Source: Mesoaciditoga lauensis cd-1655R = DSM 25116 (GTDB taxonomy: Bacteria > Thermotogota > Thermotogae > Mesoaciditogales > Mesoaciditogaceae). Taken from it: DNA of 46,650 nt. The stretch spans positions 1 to 46,650 of the forward strand of contig NZ_JQJI01000017.1 of NCBI RefSeq assembly GCF_000745455.1. The letters are read 5' to 3'. This document shows, piece after piece, positions 23,492 through 32,032 of the stretch (position 1 is its first letter; every line of letters starts with the position of its first letter). Made by a program: the position numbers and the translations under genes. The notes under the pieces were generated by a model that saw nothing but the letters and a program-made list of their open reading frames with translations, did not search any database and was not told the origin of the DNA.

Positions 23492-23651
23492 CTCATGTTG
23501 TGCGTGAACATTACGAAAGGTATTACAAGAAGCATTAATTTCCCTATAAGAACATGCGAGCCACATTTGACGATACTTTTTTTAAATCCGCTTTCCAAAT
23601 GGCCAATGCATTTTTTCTGGAGTCCTGTCAGAACGGATCCGCTCTTTTTCC
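23492..23651 (+). mobile_element. Palindromic MITE-like repeat, copy F (type 1, left half only)
   Basis: Runs from CTCATGTTGTGCGTGAAC through TGTCAGAACGGATCCGCTC and then loses similarity. The core and right arm are missing. A faint echo of a right end (TTGACGCAC) is seen near 23928. The remaining 23652-23964 has no gene. Confidence 0.75.
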
Positions 23652-23727
23652 CTTGTATAGATATTCGTTTGAATCAGTTTTGGCAAAATTTTAAATGTAG
23701 AGTAGGCTTCGTTACTTCTTCTCTTTA

Positions 23728-23843
23728 GTATTCTGCCAAAACTTGTCCCCCACGCCGGCTTTGCTGCCACTTCCCACACACGTGGGGCAGACTTCTTATA
23801 CAAAATGACGTCGTTGATATTTTCCCCACAAATCGGCAGAATA
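23728..23843. repeat. Short imperfect inverted-repeat element
   Basis: TATTCTGCC near the left end and GGCAGAATA near the right end bracket about 100 bp that also contains CCCCCAC and CGTGGGG facing each other. It lies where the core of copy F should have been. It may be a second small non-coding element or a chance dyad. Confidence 0.35.
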
Positions 23844-23964
23844 TCCATAAAAGGATAAAAGGAAAGAAAGGTTTATTTTCCATATTAACTTTCAATATAG
23901 AAAACTTTCCAATTGATTTCTCAAACTTGACGCACGTTAAGAGCAAGAGCGTGATAAGAGCAAT

Positions 23965-24387
23965 TTACTTTTCGGTTTTCAAAGCCGCATACACTGCATC
24001 GTAAACTTTGAACTGTTCTTCTAAGTTTTTCATGTCATCTGGGTACATGATAGAAAATCCTCTTGCTATTAATTCCATGCCCGCGGCATATTCGCTTGCT
24101 TCTGGGTGACCGGTGTCAGCTGCGTTTATTATTTCAGCAAGCTTTTTAATCGTTGGGTCCGTTATTTTGTACTTTTCCATGATTGATACGAAAGAACAAT
24201 GACCGTCTTTATGTCCTAATTCAACTCCTTTAACATCAAACGGAATTGCATTTTCTCTTTTTGCGGTTTCCATTACCAATTCTCTCGTTACGAAGATAAA
24301 CTCTGCTTGGTTGTCAACAAATCTTTTTATAAGCCAAGGGCATGCCACTCTATCAACATGCACGTGGGATCGAGTTACCCATTTCAT
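23965..24387 (-). CDS. ChrB C-terminal-domain protein (chromate-resistance family)
   Basis: 140 aa, a stand-alone version of the C-terminal domain of ChrB (Chrome_Resist family). The hallmark segment is WVTRSHVHVDRVACPWLIKRFVDNQAEFIFV, with further conserved KDGHCSFVSIMEKY and DTGHPEA. In proteobacteria ChrB regulates or assists chromate efflux, but the single domain occurs widely without a ChrA transporter, and none is seen here. I start at ATG 24387, with AGAGGCGAT as ribosome binding site. An inverted repeat (24393-24400 and 24441-24448) includes that site. Confidence 0.85.
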   Translation of the reverse strand: MKWVTRSHVHVDRVACPWLIKRFVDNQAEFIFVTRELVMETAKRENAIPFDVKGVELGHKDGHCSFVSIMEKYKITDPTIKKLAEIINAADTGHPEASEYAAGMELIARGFSIMYPDDMKNLEEQFKVYDAVYAALKTEK

Positions 24388-24469
24388 GATATCGCCTCTT
24401 TTCATAGAATAAGAGTTACAAAACGCGAAAAGTATAACATAAGAGGCGTTTTCTTACTAGACCCCTTTC

Positions 24470-24961
24470 TCAGAACCAAACGTTGATATTCATTCCCCTT
24501 TTTGCCAAATCGTAATCGTTAAATCTCCACACATAAAGATTGGAAGATTCGAAGTAGGGTTTTGGATCAACCGAAATATCTTTCGATTTGGATTCACGCA
24601 GATCGACTATTACCATGAAAAACCTTTCAGGATTGAAAACCATTTTTTTGCGTGGGTTGTAAGGCTGTGCGTAAATACTTATGTGGTAGCCGGAATCATC
24701 TTTTTCAAATTTTGTAAGACCTAAGGAACCCGTTATGGCATTTGTGCTTGTGTATTTTGTGAGAGGATCAACCAACGGAGCGAAATACGAAAATTCTTGA
24801 CCTGATGCATTTTGAGTGACCGCAACGGTAACCGGATATATGTACATTTTAGCACTATAATTCTTGACGAATCGGTATACAATTCCCCCAGAATAATTTA
24901 CATTTGCCAATGCTGTAATGGATATCGACAACACGAGAATAACCAACAACGCTTTTTTCAT
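24470..24961 (-). CDS. Secreted protein of unknown function
   Basis: 163 aa. A clear signal peptide (MKKALLVILVLSISITALA) is followed by a beta-rich mature domain with many aromatic residues (YSGGIVYRFVKNYSAKMYIYPVTVAV, FNPERFFMVIVDLRES, SNLYVWRFNDYDL). I recognise no family. It has a GGAGGTG ribosome binding site and ends 83 bp upstream of the ChrB-domain gene on the same strand. The 24962-25114 gap is AT-rich with no feature I can name. Confidence 0.65.
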   Translation of the reverse strand: MKKALLVILVLSISITALANVNYSGGIVYRFVKNYSAKMYIYPVTVAVTQNASGQEFSYFAPLVDPLTKYTSTNAITGSLGLTKFEKDDSGYHISIYAQPYNPRKKMVFNPERFFMVIVDLRESKSKDISVDPKPYFESSNLYVWRFNDYDLAKRGMNINVWF

Positions 24962-25114
24962 TACGACACCTCCATTTTTGATAACTAAATATTTACCACT
25001 TTTAGTGAAAAAAATTCTATAGAAAGTAAAAGAGTGTAGGTTGTTTATCCTGCCAAATTACAAAATATTAAAAATATTATAACATAATATTTCTTTAAAA
25101 GAAACCTATAAAAA

Positions 25115-25377
25115 CTCATCATGTGCGTCAATGCTACAAAGTATTTCAAAAAGAAATTAAATCTCCCCTCGAAGTACTTGTCAGAACATATGAGCTCTTC
25201 ATCTGAAGATTCATAAATATGAGGTTGAGAGGCACAGGACGTGCCGAGAAAGCAAAGCACTCACGGATGAGTGTCTGAGCGTGCCTCATATTTTGAATTG
25301 TAAGATGGAAAGAAGAGCGAATCCGTTCTGACAGGACTTCGAAAAAATTGTCTTTCGTAACATTCACGCACAACATA
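25115..25377 (-). mobile_element. Palindromic MITE-like repeat, copy G (type 1, short right arm)
   Basis: Starts CTCATCATGTGCGTCAATGC, contains the full core (GTGCCGAGAAAGC, CACTC...GAGTG hairpin) and ends CATTCACGCACAACAT. About 90 bp of the right arm present in B and D is absent between GACTTCGAAAAAATTG and TCTTTCGTAACATTC, so it is an internally deleted derivative. Confidence 0.8.
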
Positions 25378-25390
25378 AGGCAATGATAGA

Positions 25391-25426
25391 TAAAAAACGA
25401 GGCTGATCACGATTAACGATCAGCCT
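25391..25426 (-). terminator. Terminator of the 25453-37697 operon
   Basis: On the minus strand AGGCTGATC and GATCAGCCT pair around a 9-nt loop. The hairpin is followed by a T-rich tail (25392-25397). It lies 27 bp after the transketolase stop. Confidence 0.88.
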
Positions 25427-25452
25427 ATAAGGAAGAGAGAAACTGAAAGAAT

Positions 25453-27684
25453 TTACGCCTTTTTTACGAACCTTTCTACCCCTCTCAATATATTTTCAGG
25501 ATCTAAGTGGGCTTCTTCTATAACTTCATCGAGGGTACCCCCGCTTCTCCATTTGCCATCCCAATCCGATGAAAGGCAATATTCGGCATTCTTTTTCGTG
25601 GCTATCCAATCTTCGACGGCCTTAAGCGATTCGTTTGTTATAACCATCGAATTCTTCCAATCTTCCCATGGAAGGACTTTTTCTCTATATTCAGAACTTT
25701 GCATATCGAAGAGTTCTTTTGAAGGAATAGCCACTATCTTTAAATTGTACTTTTCATCTAATTCGTCTATTACTTTAAGTAAATTGTAGGTAGACATGGT
25801 TCCTCTCACCAATATCGTTCCATCTTTCCTTCCTTCCTTGAAATCTCTCAAAATGTACGCTCCTCTTGCCGCTTCAAAGTGGGAAGGAATGCGAAGCTTT
25901 TCTCTGTTTGGAATCTCTATCGGAGGTCGCGTGAGATGAAGTGCCACTATCGGAATGTCTGTTGAAAATGCCGCTGCAAGCAAAACCGGCACTTCGTTCG
26001 CTTCCCATGGGTACAGGTTTATTATGTGTCCCTTTGGGAATAGCTGAGTGACGACAGGTGAGAATATTCCAAAGTGGGTTCGGGAATCATCTGCCGTTTC
26101 TGGACCGGAATGTCCAGCTATCCAAAGCACTTTGCCCAACTTTACAGGGCAATCCTGTGCCATTTGGGAAAATAGCCTGTATTCACCGTACTTCAAATAA
26201 GAAAATGAACCGTACGTCGAAGTGGCCATGTAAAAACCGTTAAACTCTTCAAATGGCTTGTCAGATAAATTGACACTTACCACGCCACAAGAAATCCCGG
26301 CATTTGTGAATTCAGTGATCTCCTGGGGAAGTAGCACACCATCTGGATTTTTCTCTTTTTCGTACCAACCGTATCCCTTAAAATCTTCAAATGGTTCTGC
26401 AAAACCGGATATATTCGTTGATTCGGCTAAGTCCGCCGATGCGGCCAGGAAGAGGGGACGATCGTATTTCCGTTTGCTCATGGCATTTATCCAGGCTCCC
26501 CATTTTCTCAAGGCATTTCTGTTAGCGGCTTTTGTTCCCGGTTCGAAGAAGATCTCTTCTGGATATTTTTTATAATCGAATAGCTCTTTGTCCTTGAATA
26601 TACCAGCGTTGAGTGTTACTTTTTTCTGAGGAATGCTTTCTGCTATGCTTACCATTTCATCTGTGAGATGTTTTACCAATTCTTCGTTCTCTAAAACAAC
26701 ATTGAGTGCTATCTGTAAATTTTGATACGTTTGTTCCGCGAACGCTTTACCTGCGGGTGCCGGTTTTTGGAATCCAACAAAGTCCACATTGTACTTTTGC
26801 ATGAATTTTTCCCGCGTTTTCCAGAAAATTTCAGAATTCGCTTTATGAGGCGTGCCGTGAGATTTGTTATCATAAATTCCGTATTCATATCCCTTACGTG
26901 TTTTAAACCACATAACATTTGGGGTGCGTTCTTTCTTGTTTTGCTCAATTTTATCGAAAGCGCCCAATACACATTTCCAATCATGGCCATTTTCACACCC
27001 AACGACATTCCAACCATACGGGAGGAACCAATCATCTGGCGTTCCGTGAACCACAGAACTTGTCGGCCTGTTATCTATACCGTAGTTGTTCCAGTCGATC
27101 AGCCAATAAAGATTGTCCAATCCTAAGGCCCATGCGGAGTTTTTTGATTCGTGCGATGCACCAGGTGTTAAGCCGCCTTCTCCTTCTATTGCCCACACCT
27201 TAACATCCGAAAGTCCAGCGCGTTTTAGTGCAAAAGCTTCCCCCACCGACGGTGGCAAGCCGTGGCCAGAAGGACCTGTGTTGAATTTAAGAAAGAGGGT
27301 TTTTCCAGAAAATTCAGCGTGCCCCGAAAGTCCTCCCCTATGCCTGAATCTCAAGAGATCTTCCAACAGCACTATACGTGATGGATCTATTTTGAACTTT
27401 TCATCTTTCGTTTCTTCAAATCGCTTCTTGAAAGCTTCTCCGATAAGCGCTAACGATGCGTAGATCAAAGGAACAGTATGGCCCGCACTTAGAATAAACC
27501 TATCGGACAGAGGATTTTCAGGATGGCGTATATCGTATTTCATCTTTCCGCTTAACAGCATAGCCCATAGCATATGCATTTTAGAGCGAGAGCCTCCGGG
27601 ATGTCCACTTTGCCGCAGGTTAAGTGTGAAGTCTATGAGCTGTCCCGTTACGTCTTTTAGAATCTCGAGTTCTTCAAAGTTCAA
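25453..27684 (-). CDS. Divergent full-length transketolase-like enzyme
   Basis: 743 aa, thiamine-diphosphate enzyme expected to transfer a two-carbon ketol unit. Transketolase landmarks are present but altered: GHPGGSRSKMH (substrate loop), SDRFILSAGHTVPLIYA, GEGGLTPGASHES and DWNNYGID (cofactor/Mg motif, Glu replacing Asp of GDG), ASADLAESTNISGF, and QEITEFTNAG (catalytic Glu). It is about 80-120 residues longer than housekeeping transketolase and departs from it in the substrate loops. That, and its place as last gene of a sugar-acid operon, suggest a specialised acceptor or donor. The start is TTG 27684 behind AGGAGGGAG. A dihydroxyacetone-type or other ketol-transfer role cannot be excluded. 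Confidence 0.85.
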   Translation of the reverse strand: MNFEELEILKDVTGQLIDFTLNLRQSGHPGGSRSKMHMLWAMLLSGKMKYDIRHPENPLSDRFILSAGHTVPLIYASLALIGEAFKKRFEETKDEKFKIDPSRIVLLEDLLRFRHRGGLSGHAEFSGKTLFLKFNTGPSGHGLPPSVGEAFALKRAGLSDVKVWAIEGEGGLTPGASHESKNSAWALGLDNLYWLIDWNNYGIDNRPTSSVVHGTPDDWFLPYGWNVVGCENGHDWKCVLGAFDKIEQNKKERTPNVMWFKTRKGYEYGIYDNKSHGTPHKANSEIFWKTREKFMQKYNVDFVGFQKPAPAGKAFAEQTYQNLQIALNVVLENEELVKHLTDEMVSIAESIPQKKVTLNAGIFKDKELFDYKKYPEEIFFEPGTKAANRNALRKWGAWINAMSKRKYDRPLFLAASADLAESTNISGFAEPFEDFKGYGWYEKEKNPDGVLLPQEITEFTNAGISCGVVSVNLSDKPFEEFNGFYMATSTYGSFSYLKYGEYRLFSQMAQDCPVKLGKVLWIAGHSGPETADDSRTHFGIFSPVVTQLFPKGHIINLYPWEANEVPVLLAAAFSTDIPIVALHLTRPPIEIPNREKLRIPSHFEAARGAYILRDFKEGRKDGTILVRGTMSTYNLLKVIDELDEKYNLKIVAIPSKELFDMQSSEYREKVLPWEDWKNSMVITNESLKAVEDWIATKKNAEYCLSSDWDGKWRSGGTLDEVIEEAHLDPENILRGVERFVKKA

Positions 27685-27711
27685 CTTTCTCCCTCCTATC
27701 TTTCTTCCAAT

Positions 27712-28755
27712 TTATATTAAATCTATTTTTATCACTTTTTTCTCTTTGCAAGATGTGTACAGACCTTCAACGATGGCCAAGGCGTTTCTTCCATCCTCTC
27801 CCTTGACATCTAATTCAACACCTTTGAGTATGGAATCAACGAAGTTTCTCAACTGTTTTTCATGCAATACGTAAGATATTTCTGGCCCAGAAGTTGAATT
27901 TTTTTTGTCGCCCATATCTTTCTTTTCTAAGATATTTTCGCCTTTGGTTATTATAAGCTCAGCTTCGTCGTTTACCAGAGCCGCGCTTCCATTGTCTCCG
28001 TACACGTCCACTCTTGAAAAGAATCCGGGATAGGCTGCCGTTGTGCTCTCGACCAAGCCTATTGCCCCGTTTTTGAATTTCAAAGATCCCACAACTAGAT
28101 CTTCCACTTCTATTTTATGCGCCATAGTTTTACAATAACCGAAGACCTCTTCAACTGGACCAACAAGGTATTGAAGAAGATCTACGTAGTGAATTGATTG
28201 ATTTATCAAAGCGCCACCACCATCAAGCTCCCACGTTCCTCGCCATTGTGCGCTGTCATAATATTCTTGGGAGCGATACCATCTCACCTGCATTCCTCCA
28301 AATCCTATTTTCCCAAGTTTGTTACTTTTAATGGCTCTTCGTATTTGTTGGACTCCACCAGAATAACGCCTTTGAGATATAACAGCCAACTTTACATTCT
28401 GTTTTTCACATGCCTTTATGAGGGCGTCCGCTTTTTCCAGGGTTACATCTATTGGCTTTTCCACAACAACGTGCTTTCCAGCTTTGGCAGCCTTTATTCC
28501 AATGTCCGCATGGGTACCGCTCGGGGTAGTGATGCAAATGGCATCTATATCTTTTCTTGCAAGAAGCTCATCTACGCTTGAAGAAATGTCACATTGAAAT
28601 TCATTTGAAAAAGCCAGGGCTTTTTGAAAGTTACGTCCAACCACGGCTACCAATTTCGCGTTTTCTATCTTAGATAGGGCTTTTGCATGAATTTTAGCGG
28701 CGTTTCCCGTTCCTATTAACCCGAATCTTACTTTATCTTGGAAAAGCTTTGGCAT
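27712..28755 (-). CDS. Gfo/Idh/MocA-family NAD(P)-dependent oxidoreductase
   Basis: 347 aa. An N-terminal Rossmann fold (VRFGLIGTGNAAKIHAKALSK) and the family signature EKPIDVT (catalytic Lys of the EKP motif) are followed by the C-terminal beta-sheet domain with GGGALINQSIHYVDLLQYLVG, whose His is the usual acid/base. The family includes inositol, glucose-fructose and uronate dehydrogenases. I start at ATG 28755 behind AGGAGGATG; the longer frame overlaps the upstream kinase gene. In this operon it probably oxidises a polyol or sugar acid, or reduces a keto intermediate. Confidence 0.93.
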   Translation of the reverse strand: MPKLFQDKVRFGLIGTGNAAKIHAKALSKIENAKLVAVVGRNFQKALAFSNEFQCDISSSVDELLARKDIDAICITTPSGTHADIGIKAAKAGKHVVVEKPIDVTLEKADALIKACEKQNVKLAVISQRRYSGGVQQIRRAIKSNKLGKIGFGGMQVRWYRSQEYYDSAQWRGTWELDGGGALINQSIHYVDLLQYLVGPVEEVFGYCKTMAHKIEVEDLVVGSLKFKNGAIGLVESTTAAYPGFFSRVDVYGDNGSAALVNDEAELIITKGENILEKKDMGDKKNSTSGPEISYVLHEKQLRNFVDSILKGVELDVKGEDGRNALAIVEGLYTSCKEKKVIKIDLI

Positions 28756-28757
28756 AT

Positions 28758-30089
28758 TCATCCTCCTAAAACGAATCCCAACGACGAGATCGTGTCTCCC
28801 AATCCAACTGAGATTTTCTGATTTTGAACTATTTTCGTTGGAAATAAGATAAATGTCGTTCCATTGGACTTCCATTCTTGATATTTTGCGTTAGAAAGTG
28901 GGATCTCAAGTATTTCTTTTATTTTGTCCTGCGCTATGTATCCATCTCTTGCCCTTTGAGCCGCTGCCAGCGCCGCAAACGCAAGGGCATTTCTTTCGCT
29001 TTCAAGGTCGTAGAAATTTTCATCAAAAGCAAGAAGGTAAAAACCTAGCGTGTGAAAATGTATCCTTTTGAGTCCCATATATCGTAATTTCGAAAGTACG
29101 CTGGAAATTTTTTCAACACTCCCAGCCTCAATTCCCGTTGTATCCATGCCCATATCGTTGGCTATCCATGAAAGTTCCACTTCGTTGGCACCCAGGCTAT
29201 CTGAAATTGGAAAGAGCACACTTTCCACGGCCTTTCTCACACCATTTCTCCTTATGGAAGCGAATTCAAGATGGAATTGTATATGAGGGTTCTTTTCTTT
29301 CATTTGCTTTATGAATTTTGCCACTTCAGCCATTCTATCTTTCGCACTTTCACCATTTGGGTAATTATCTCTCATTATGTGAAAACCTGAAACAAGAAAT
29401 TTGGAAATCTCTTTTGCATGGTCTAAAACGTATGAACGGAAAGGATCTCTTATTTCCAAACGGGAATTCACAGGGTTCCAAGAAGCTATGAACCTATTTG
29501 AACGCGGGCACACGTATTCTTTGCCTTTGATTTTTATCTTTTGACCTTGCGAAAATTCAAATATCCAATGGATGGCTTTCACGCCATGCTCAAGATGGAG
29601 ATTTTTTGGGTGTTGGAGTTCGTGATCATGAACCACAAAAAGATTTTTAGAATCGGGAAATAACCCTGCCAATTCTTTTGTCAAAGGATAAGCGTAAATC
29701 AACACTTTGGGAAATGAAAAGTTAGACAGCGTTTTTGCCATGTTGGCGGAAGTGCCACCCAATCGAAGAGTACCTGTCCCGAACTTTTCTTTTATCCACA
29801 AGTAAACTTCTTCCGAATCTATCATGATTTGAAGCGCTTTACCGTTGACAAATGAAAAGAGTAATCCTTCAAAAAAATCATCTTTTGTTTTGATAGAAGT
29901 TGGAATTGAATTCAAATCCTTTGGCACATCGACCAAAATTTCCTTTTCTACACTTGATGGATCAAGTTTCACCAGTCCATCTATGACCGAATGAAATCCC
30001 AAAGCTATCGTGGATGATTTTTTTGAATAGTTTACAGCCCAATTAATGGATTTTTCGTATATATCGTTTAAATTCATTCTATCATTCAC
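28758..30089 (-). CDS. ADP-dependent sugar kinase (archaeal ADP-glucokinase/phosphofructokinase family)
   Basis: 443 aa, ribokinase-superfamily enzyme that uses ADP and yields AMP. It matches archaeal ADP-dependent glucokinase throughout: RLGGTSANMA, FHLEFAS (Mg-binding Glu), GANEVELSWI, LKRIHFHTLGFYLLAF, FAALAAAQRARDG and the C-terminal FPTKIV...VGLGDTISS with the catalytic Asp. The family is mainly archaeal and animal and is rare in bacteria. The substrate is unknown. Since the operon carries a Cgl0159-type aldolase, I infer a keto-sugar or keto-sugar-acid rather than glucose. The start is taken as GTG 30089 (AAGAAGG 6 nt upstream); ATG 30077 is the alternative. Confidence 0.9.
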   Translation of the reverse strand: MNDRMNLNDIYEKSINWAVNYSKKSSTIALGFHSVIDGLVKLDPSSVEKEILVDVPKDLNSIPTSIKTKDDFFEGLLFSFVNGKALQIMIDSEEVYLWIKEKFGTGTLRLGGTSANMAKTLSNFSFPKVLIYAYPLTKELAGLFPDSKNLFVVHDHELQHPKNLHLEHGVKAIHWIFEFSQGQKIKIKGKEYVCPRSNRFIASWNPVNSRLEIRDPFRSYVLDHAKEISKFLVSGFHIMRDNYPNGESAKDRMAEVAKFIKQMKEKNPHIQFHLEFASIRRNGVRKAVESVLFPISDSLGANEVELSWIANDMGMDTTGIEAGSVEKISSVLSKLRYMGLKRIHFHTLGFYLLAFDENFYDLESERNALAFAALAAAQRARDGYIAQDKIKEILEIPLSNAKYQEWKSNGTTFILFPTKIVQNQKISVGLGDTISSLGFVLGG

Positions 30090-30105
30090 ACTATCAACCT
30101 TCTTA

Positions 30106-31488
30106 TCATCCGAGGTGGAAAAGATGTGGCAAGAACATTGAAATGGATGGCACATAAGTTATGAGCAATAAGACTGCTGCCATTGCTATGTAAAGTGGAA
30201 TCATTTCTTTTGAAACTTTCTCTATCGTTGTCTTTCCAACCGCGCACCCGACAAACAGTGTGTTGCCAACAGGAGGCGTACACAAACCTATGCCGAGGTT
30301 TATGAGCATTACTATGCCAAACTGTATGGGATCCATGCCAGCCCTTTGTACTATTGGCAAAAGTATTGGCGTCATTATAACTATAAGTGGAGCCATATCC
30401 ATAACCAGCCCCAAAGCCAGAAGAATGGCGTTAACCATTAACAGAATGACAACTGGATTAGAGCTTATGGAAGTTATGGTATCTGCAAAAAGAGAAGGAA
30501 TTTGTAAGTATGCCATGAGATACCCAAAAGCTGCTGCGTTTGCTATAAGGAAAAGTACCATTGCGGATGTTTTTGCAGATTCTCTGAAAGTGGCCAACAC
30601 GTTTTTCTTCGTCCAATTCTTTCTGTAAAAGGCGAAATAAGCTACCAATGCTAGTGCTGCACCAACGCTTGAAGACTCCGTGGCTGTGAAGAATCCAAAC
30701 ACTATACCGCCAACGACGATAAAACCAATTGCCAGTATTATCAAGGATCTTAAAAGAATCATTGGTATCCGTTTCTTTTCAACTTTTATACCTTTTGGGA
30801 AGTGTTTCACCGGTGCAAGAGCCAAAACGATGAGCATTTGGGCAAGACCTAAAATGATGCCCGGAATGTATCCCGCCATAAACAGAGCTCCCACTGACAC
30901 TCCACCAGCTGCAAGAGAGTAAATGATCATGTTTTGACTTGGAGGTATTATGATCCCCTCTTGTGAAGAGGTAACGGTTATTGCCGTTGCGAATTCGCGA
31001 GAATAGCCTTCTTTTTCCATCATCGGTATTACAACGGTTCCGATAGAAGCTGTGTCAGCCACGGATGAACCAGATATTCCTCCAAAGAGCATGCTCGCTA
31101 AGATGTTAACAAGTGCCAAACCGCCGGGAAGCCATCCCACAAGAAGATTTGCCAAATCCAAAAGATCGTTACCCATTCCGCTGTAATTAACAATTTGTCC
31201 TAAAAGAATGAAAAATGCTATTGCAACGAATGCAAACGAATTTATACCGTAAGTTAAGCTTTGAAATATAACGGCTATGGGCAATTGAACGTACAAGGCG
31301 GTGAAAAATGCCGAAATTCCCAATGAAAAAGATATGGGAACTCCCATTAATATAAAGAGAGCAAAACTTCCCCATAAAAACGTGATTTGAAGCTGGCTTG
31401 GAGACATGAATTGTACCCAGGGAGCGTTTAAGAATATGGAAACCACAAATAAAGCAAGACCTATGAGAATGGAAATCTTTATCTTCAT
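30106..31488 (-). CDS. dctM: TRAP transporter large membrane subunit (DctM)
   Basis: 460 aa with about twelve membrane helices; sodium-coupled translocation subunit. Family motifs include LFGGISGSSVADTASIGTVVIPMM, SSQEGIIIPPSQNMIIY and the C-terminal NLGIGLCTPPVGNTLFV. ATG 31488 overlaps the DctQ stop as ATGA, so translation is coupled; the longer upstream frame lies inside dctQ. With DctP and DctQ it forms a complete tripartite importer of the kind used for organic acids and hexuronates. Confidence 0.95.
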   Translation of the reverse strand: MKIKISILIGLALFVVSIFLNAPWVQFMSPSQLQITFLWGSFALFILMGVPISFSLGISAFFTALYVQLPIAVIFQSLTYGINSFAFVAIAFFILLGQIVNYSGMGNDLLDLANLLVGWLPGGLALVNILASMLFGGISGSSVADTASIGTVVIPMMEKEGYSREFATAITVTSSQEGIIIPPSQNMIIYSLAAGGVSVGALFMAGYIPGIILGLAQMLIVLALAPVKHFPKGIKVEKKRIPMILLRSLIILAIGFIVVGGIVFGFFTATESSSVGAALALVAYFAFYRKNWTKKNVLATFRESAKTSAMVLFLIANAAAFGYLMAYLQIPSLFADTITSISSNPVVILLMVNAILLALGLVMDMAPLIVIMTPILLPIVQRAGMDPIQFGIVMLINLGIGLCTPPVGNTLFVGCAVGKTTIEKVSKEMIPLYIAMAAVLLLITYVPSISMFLPHLFHLG

Positions 31489-31976
31489 TTTATCCCCCCT
31501 GTTTTCTTTGCAACGATTATTCTTATGATTCTTTCCGTGGAAAATACCATCGTTAAAATACCTCCAATGATAACAGGAATATAAAGCCATGCGTTAGATA
31601 TTCCCAATTCTGGCATTATTCCCGGTAATAAAGCCATTGAATAAGAACCAACTACCATGTAATATCCAAAATAAAATAAAAGACAAAACACGATGATATC
31701 CACTATTCGTTTCGTTTTCGGCGGGAGGGTATCAGCAAAGGCGGCCACTCTGATATGCAAGTTGCTTCTAACGCCCGTACCTGAAATGAGCATTGCCATC
31801 CATATCATCATCACGATGGTGAGACTTAAAGACCAAGTAAGAGGAGCATTAAGCGCATCTCTGAATACCACTTCGAGCAACGAGACAACTAGCATAATTC
31901 CTATGGCAACGATGCCAGCCCATTCCATGGCTTTTTCCACGATATCCAAAATACTTTCAATTGTTTTCATGTTCAC
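31485..31976 (-). CDS. dctQ: TRAP transporter small membrane subunit (DctQ)
   Basis: 163 aa with four membrane helices. FRDALNAPLTWSLSLTIVMMIWMAMLISGTGVRSNLHIRV is the conserved DctQ core. The start is GTG 31976, five nucleotides after GAGGTGAT; ATG 31970 is the alternative. A strong intercistronic hairpin separates it from dctP. Confidence 0.93.
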   Translation of the reverse strand: MNMKTIESILDIVEKAMEWAGIVAIGIMLVVSLLEVVFRDALNAPLTWSLSLTIVMMIWMAMLISGTGVRSNLHIRVAAFADTLPPKTKRIVDIIVFCLLFYFGYYMVVGSYSMALLPGIMPELGISNAWLYIPVIIGGILTMVFSTERIIRIIVAKKTGGIK

Positions 31977-31998
31977 AGTGGATCACCTCAAAAGATCT

Positions 31999-32020
31999 CC
32001 GGGGAGGGAAACCTCCCCGG
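31999..32020 (-). promoter_or_regulatory. Intercistronic hairpin between dctP and dctQ
   Basis: CCGGGGAGG and CCTCCCCGG form a perfect GC-rich 9-bp stem with a GAAA loop (plus strand). There is no T-run. It probably protects the upstream dctP message or attenuates read-through, giving more binding protein than membrane subunits. Confidence 0.78.
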
Positions 32021-32032
32021 ATTTATTTTTGA

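Noticed and set aside
26722-27126. 134-codon plus-strand frame opposite the transketolase-like gene
   Set aside because: Antisense frame without start signals; the minus-strand protein has clear family motifs here.
30089-30155. N-terminal extension of the ADP-dependent kinase (MCHPFQCSCHIF...)
   Set aside because: It overlaps the end of dctM in another frame, has no ribosome binding site and does not match the family. The GTG at 30089 is preferred.
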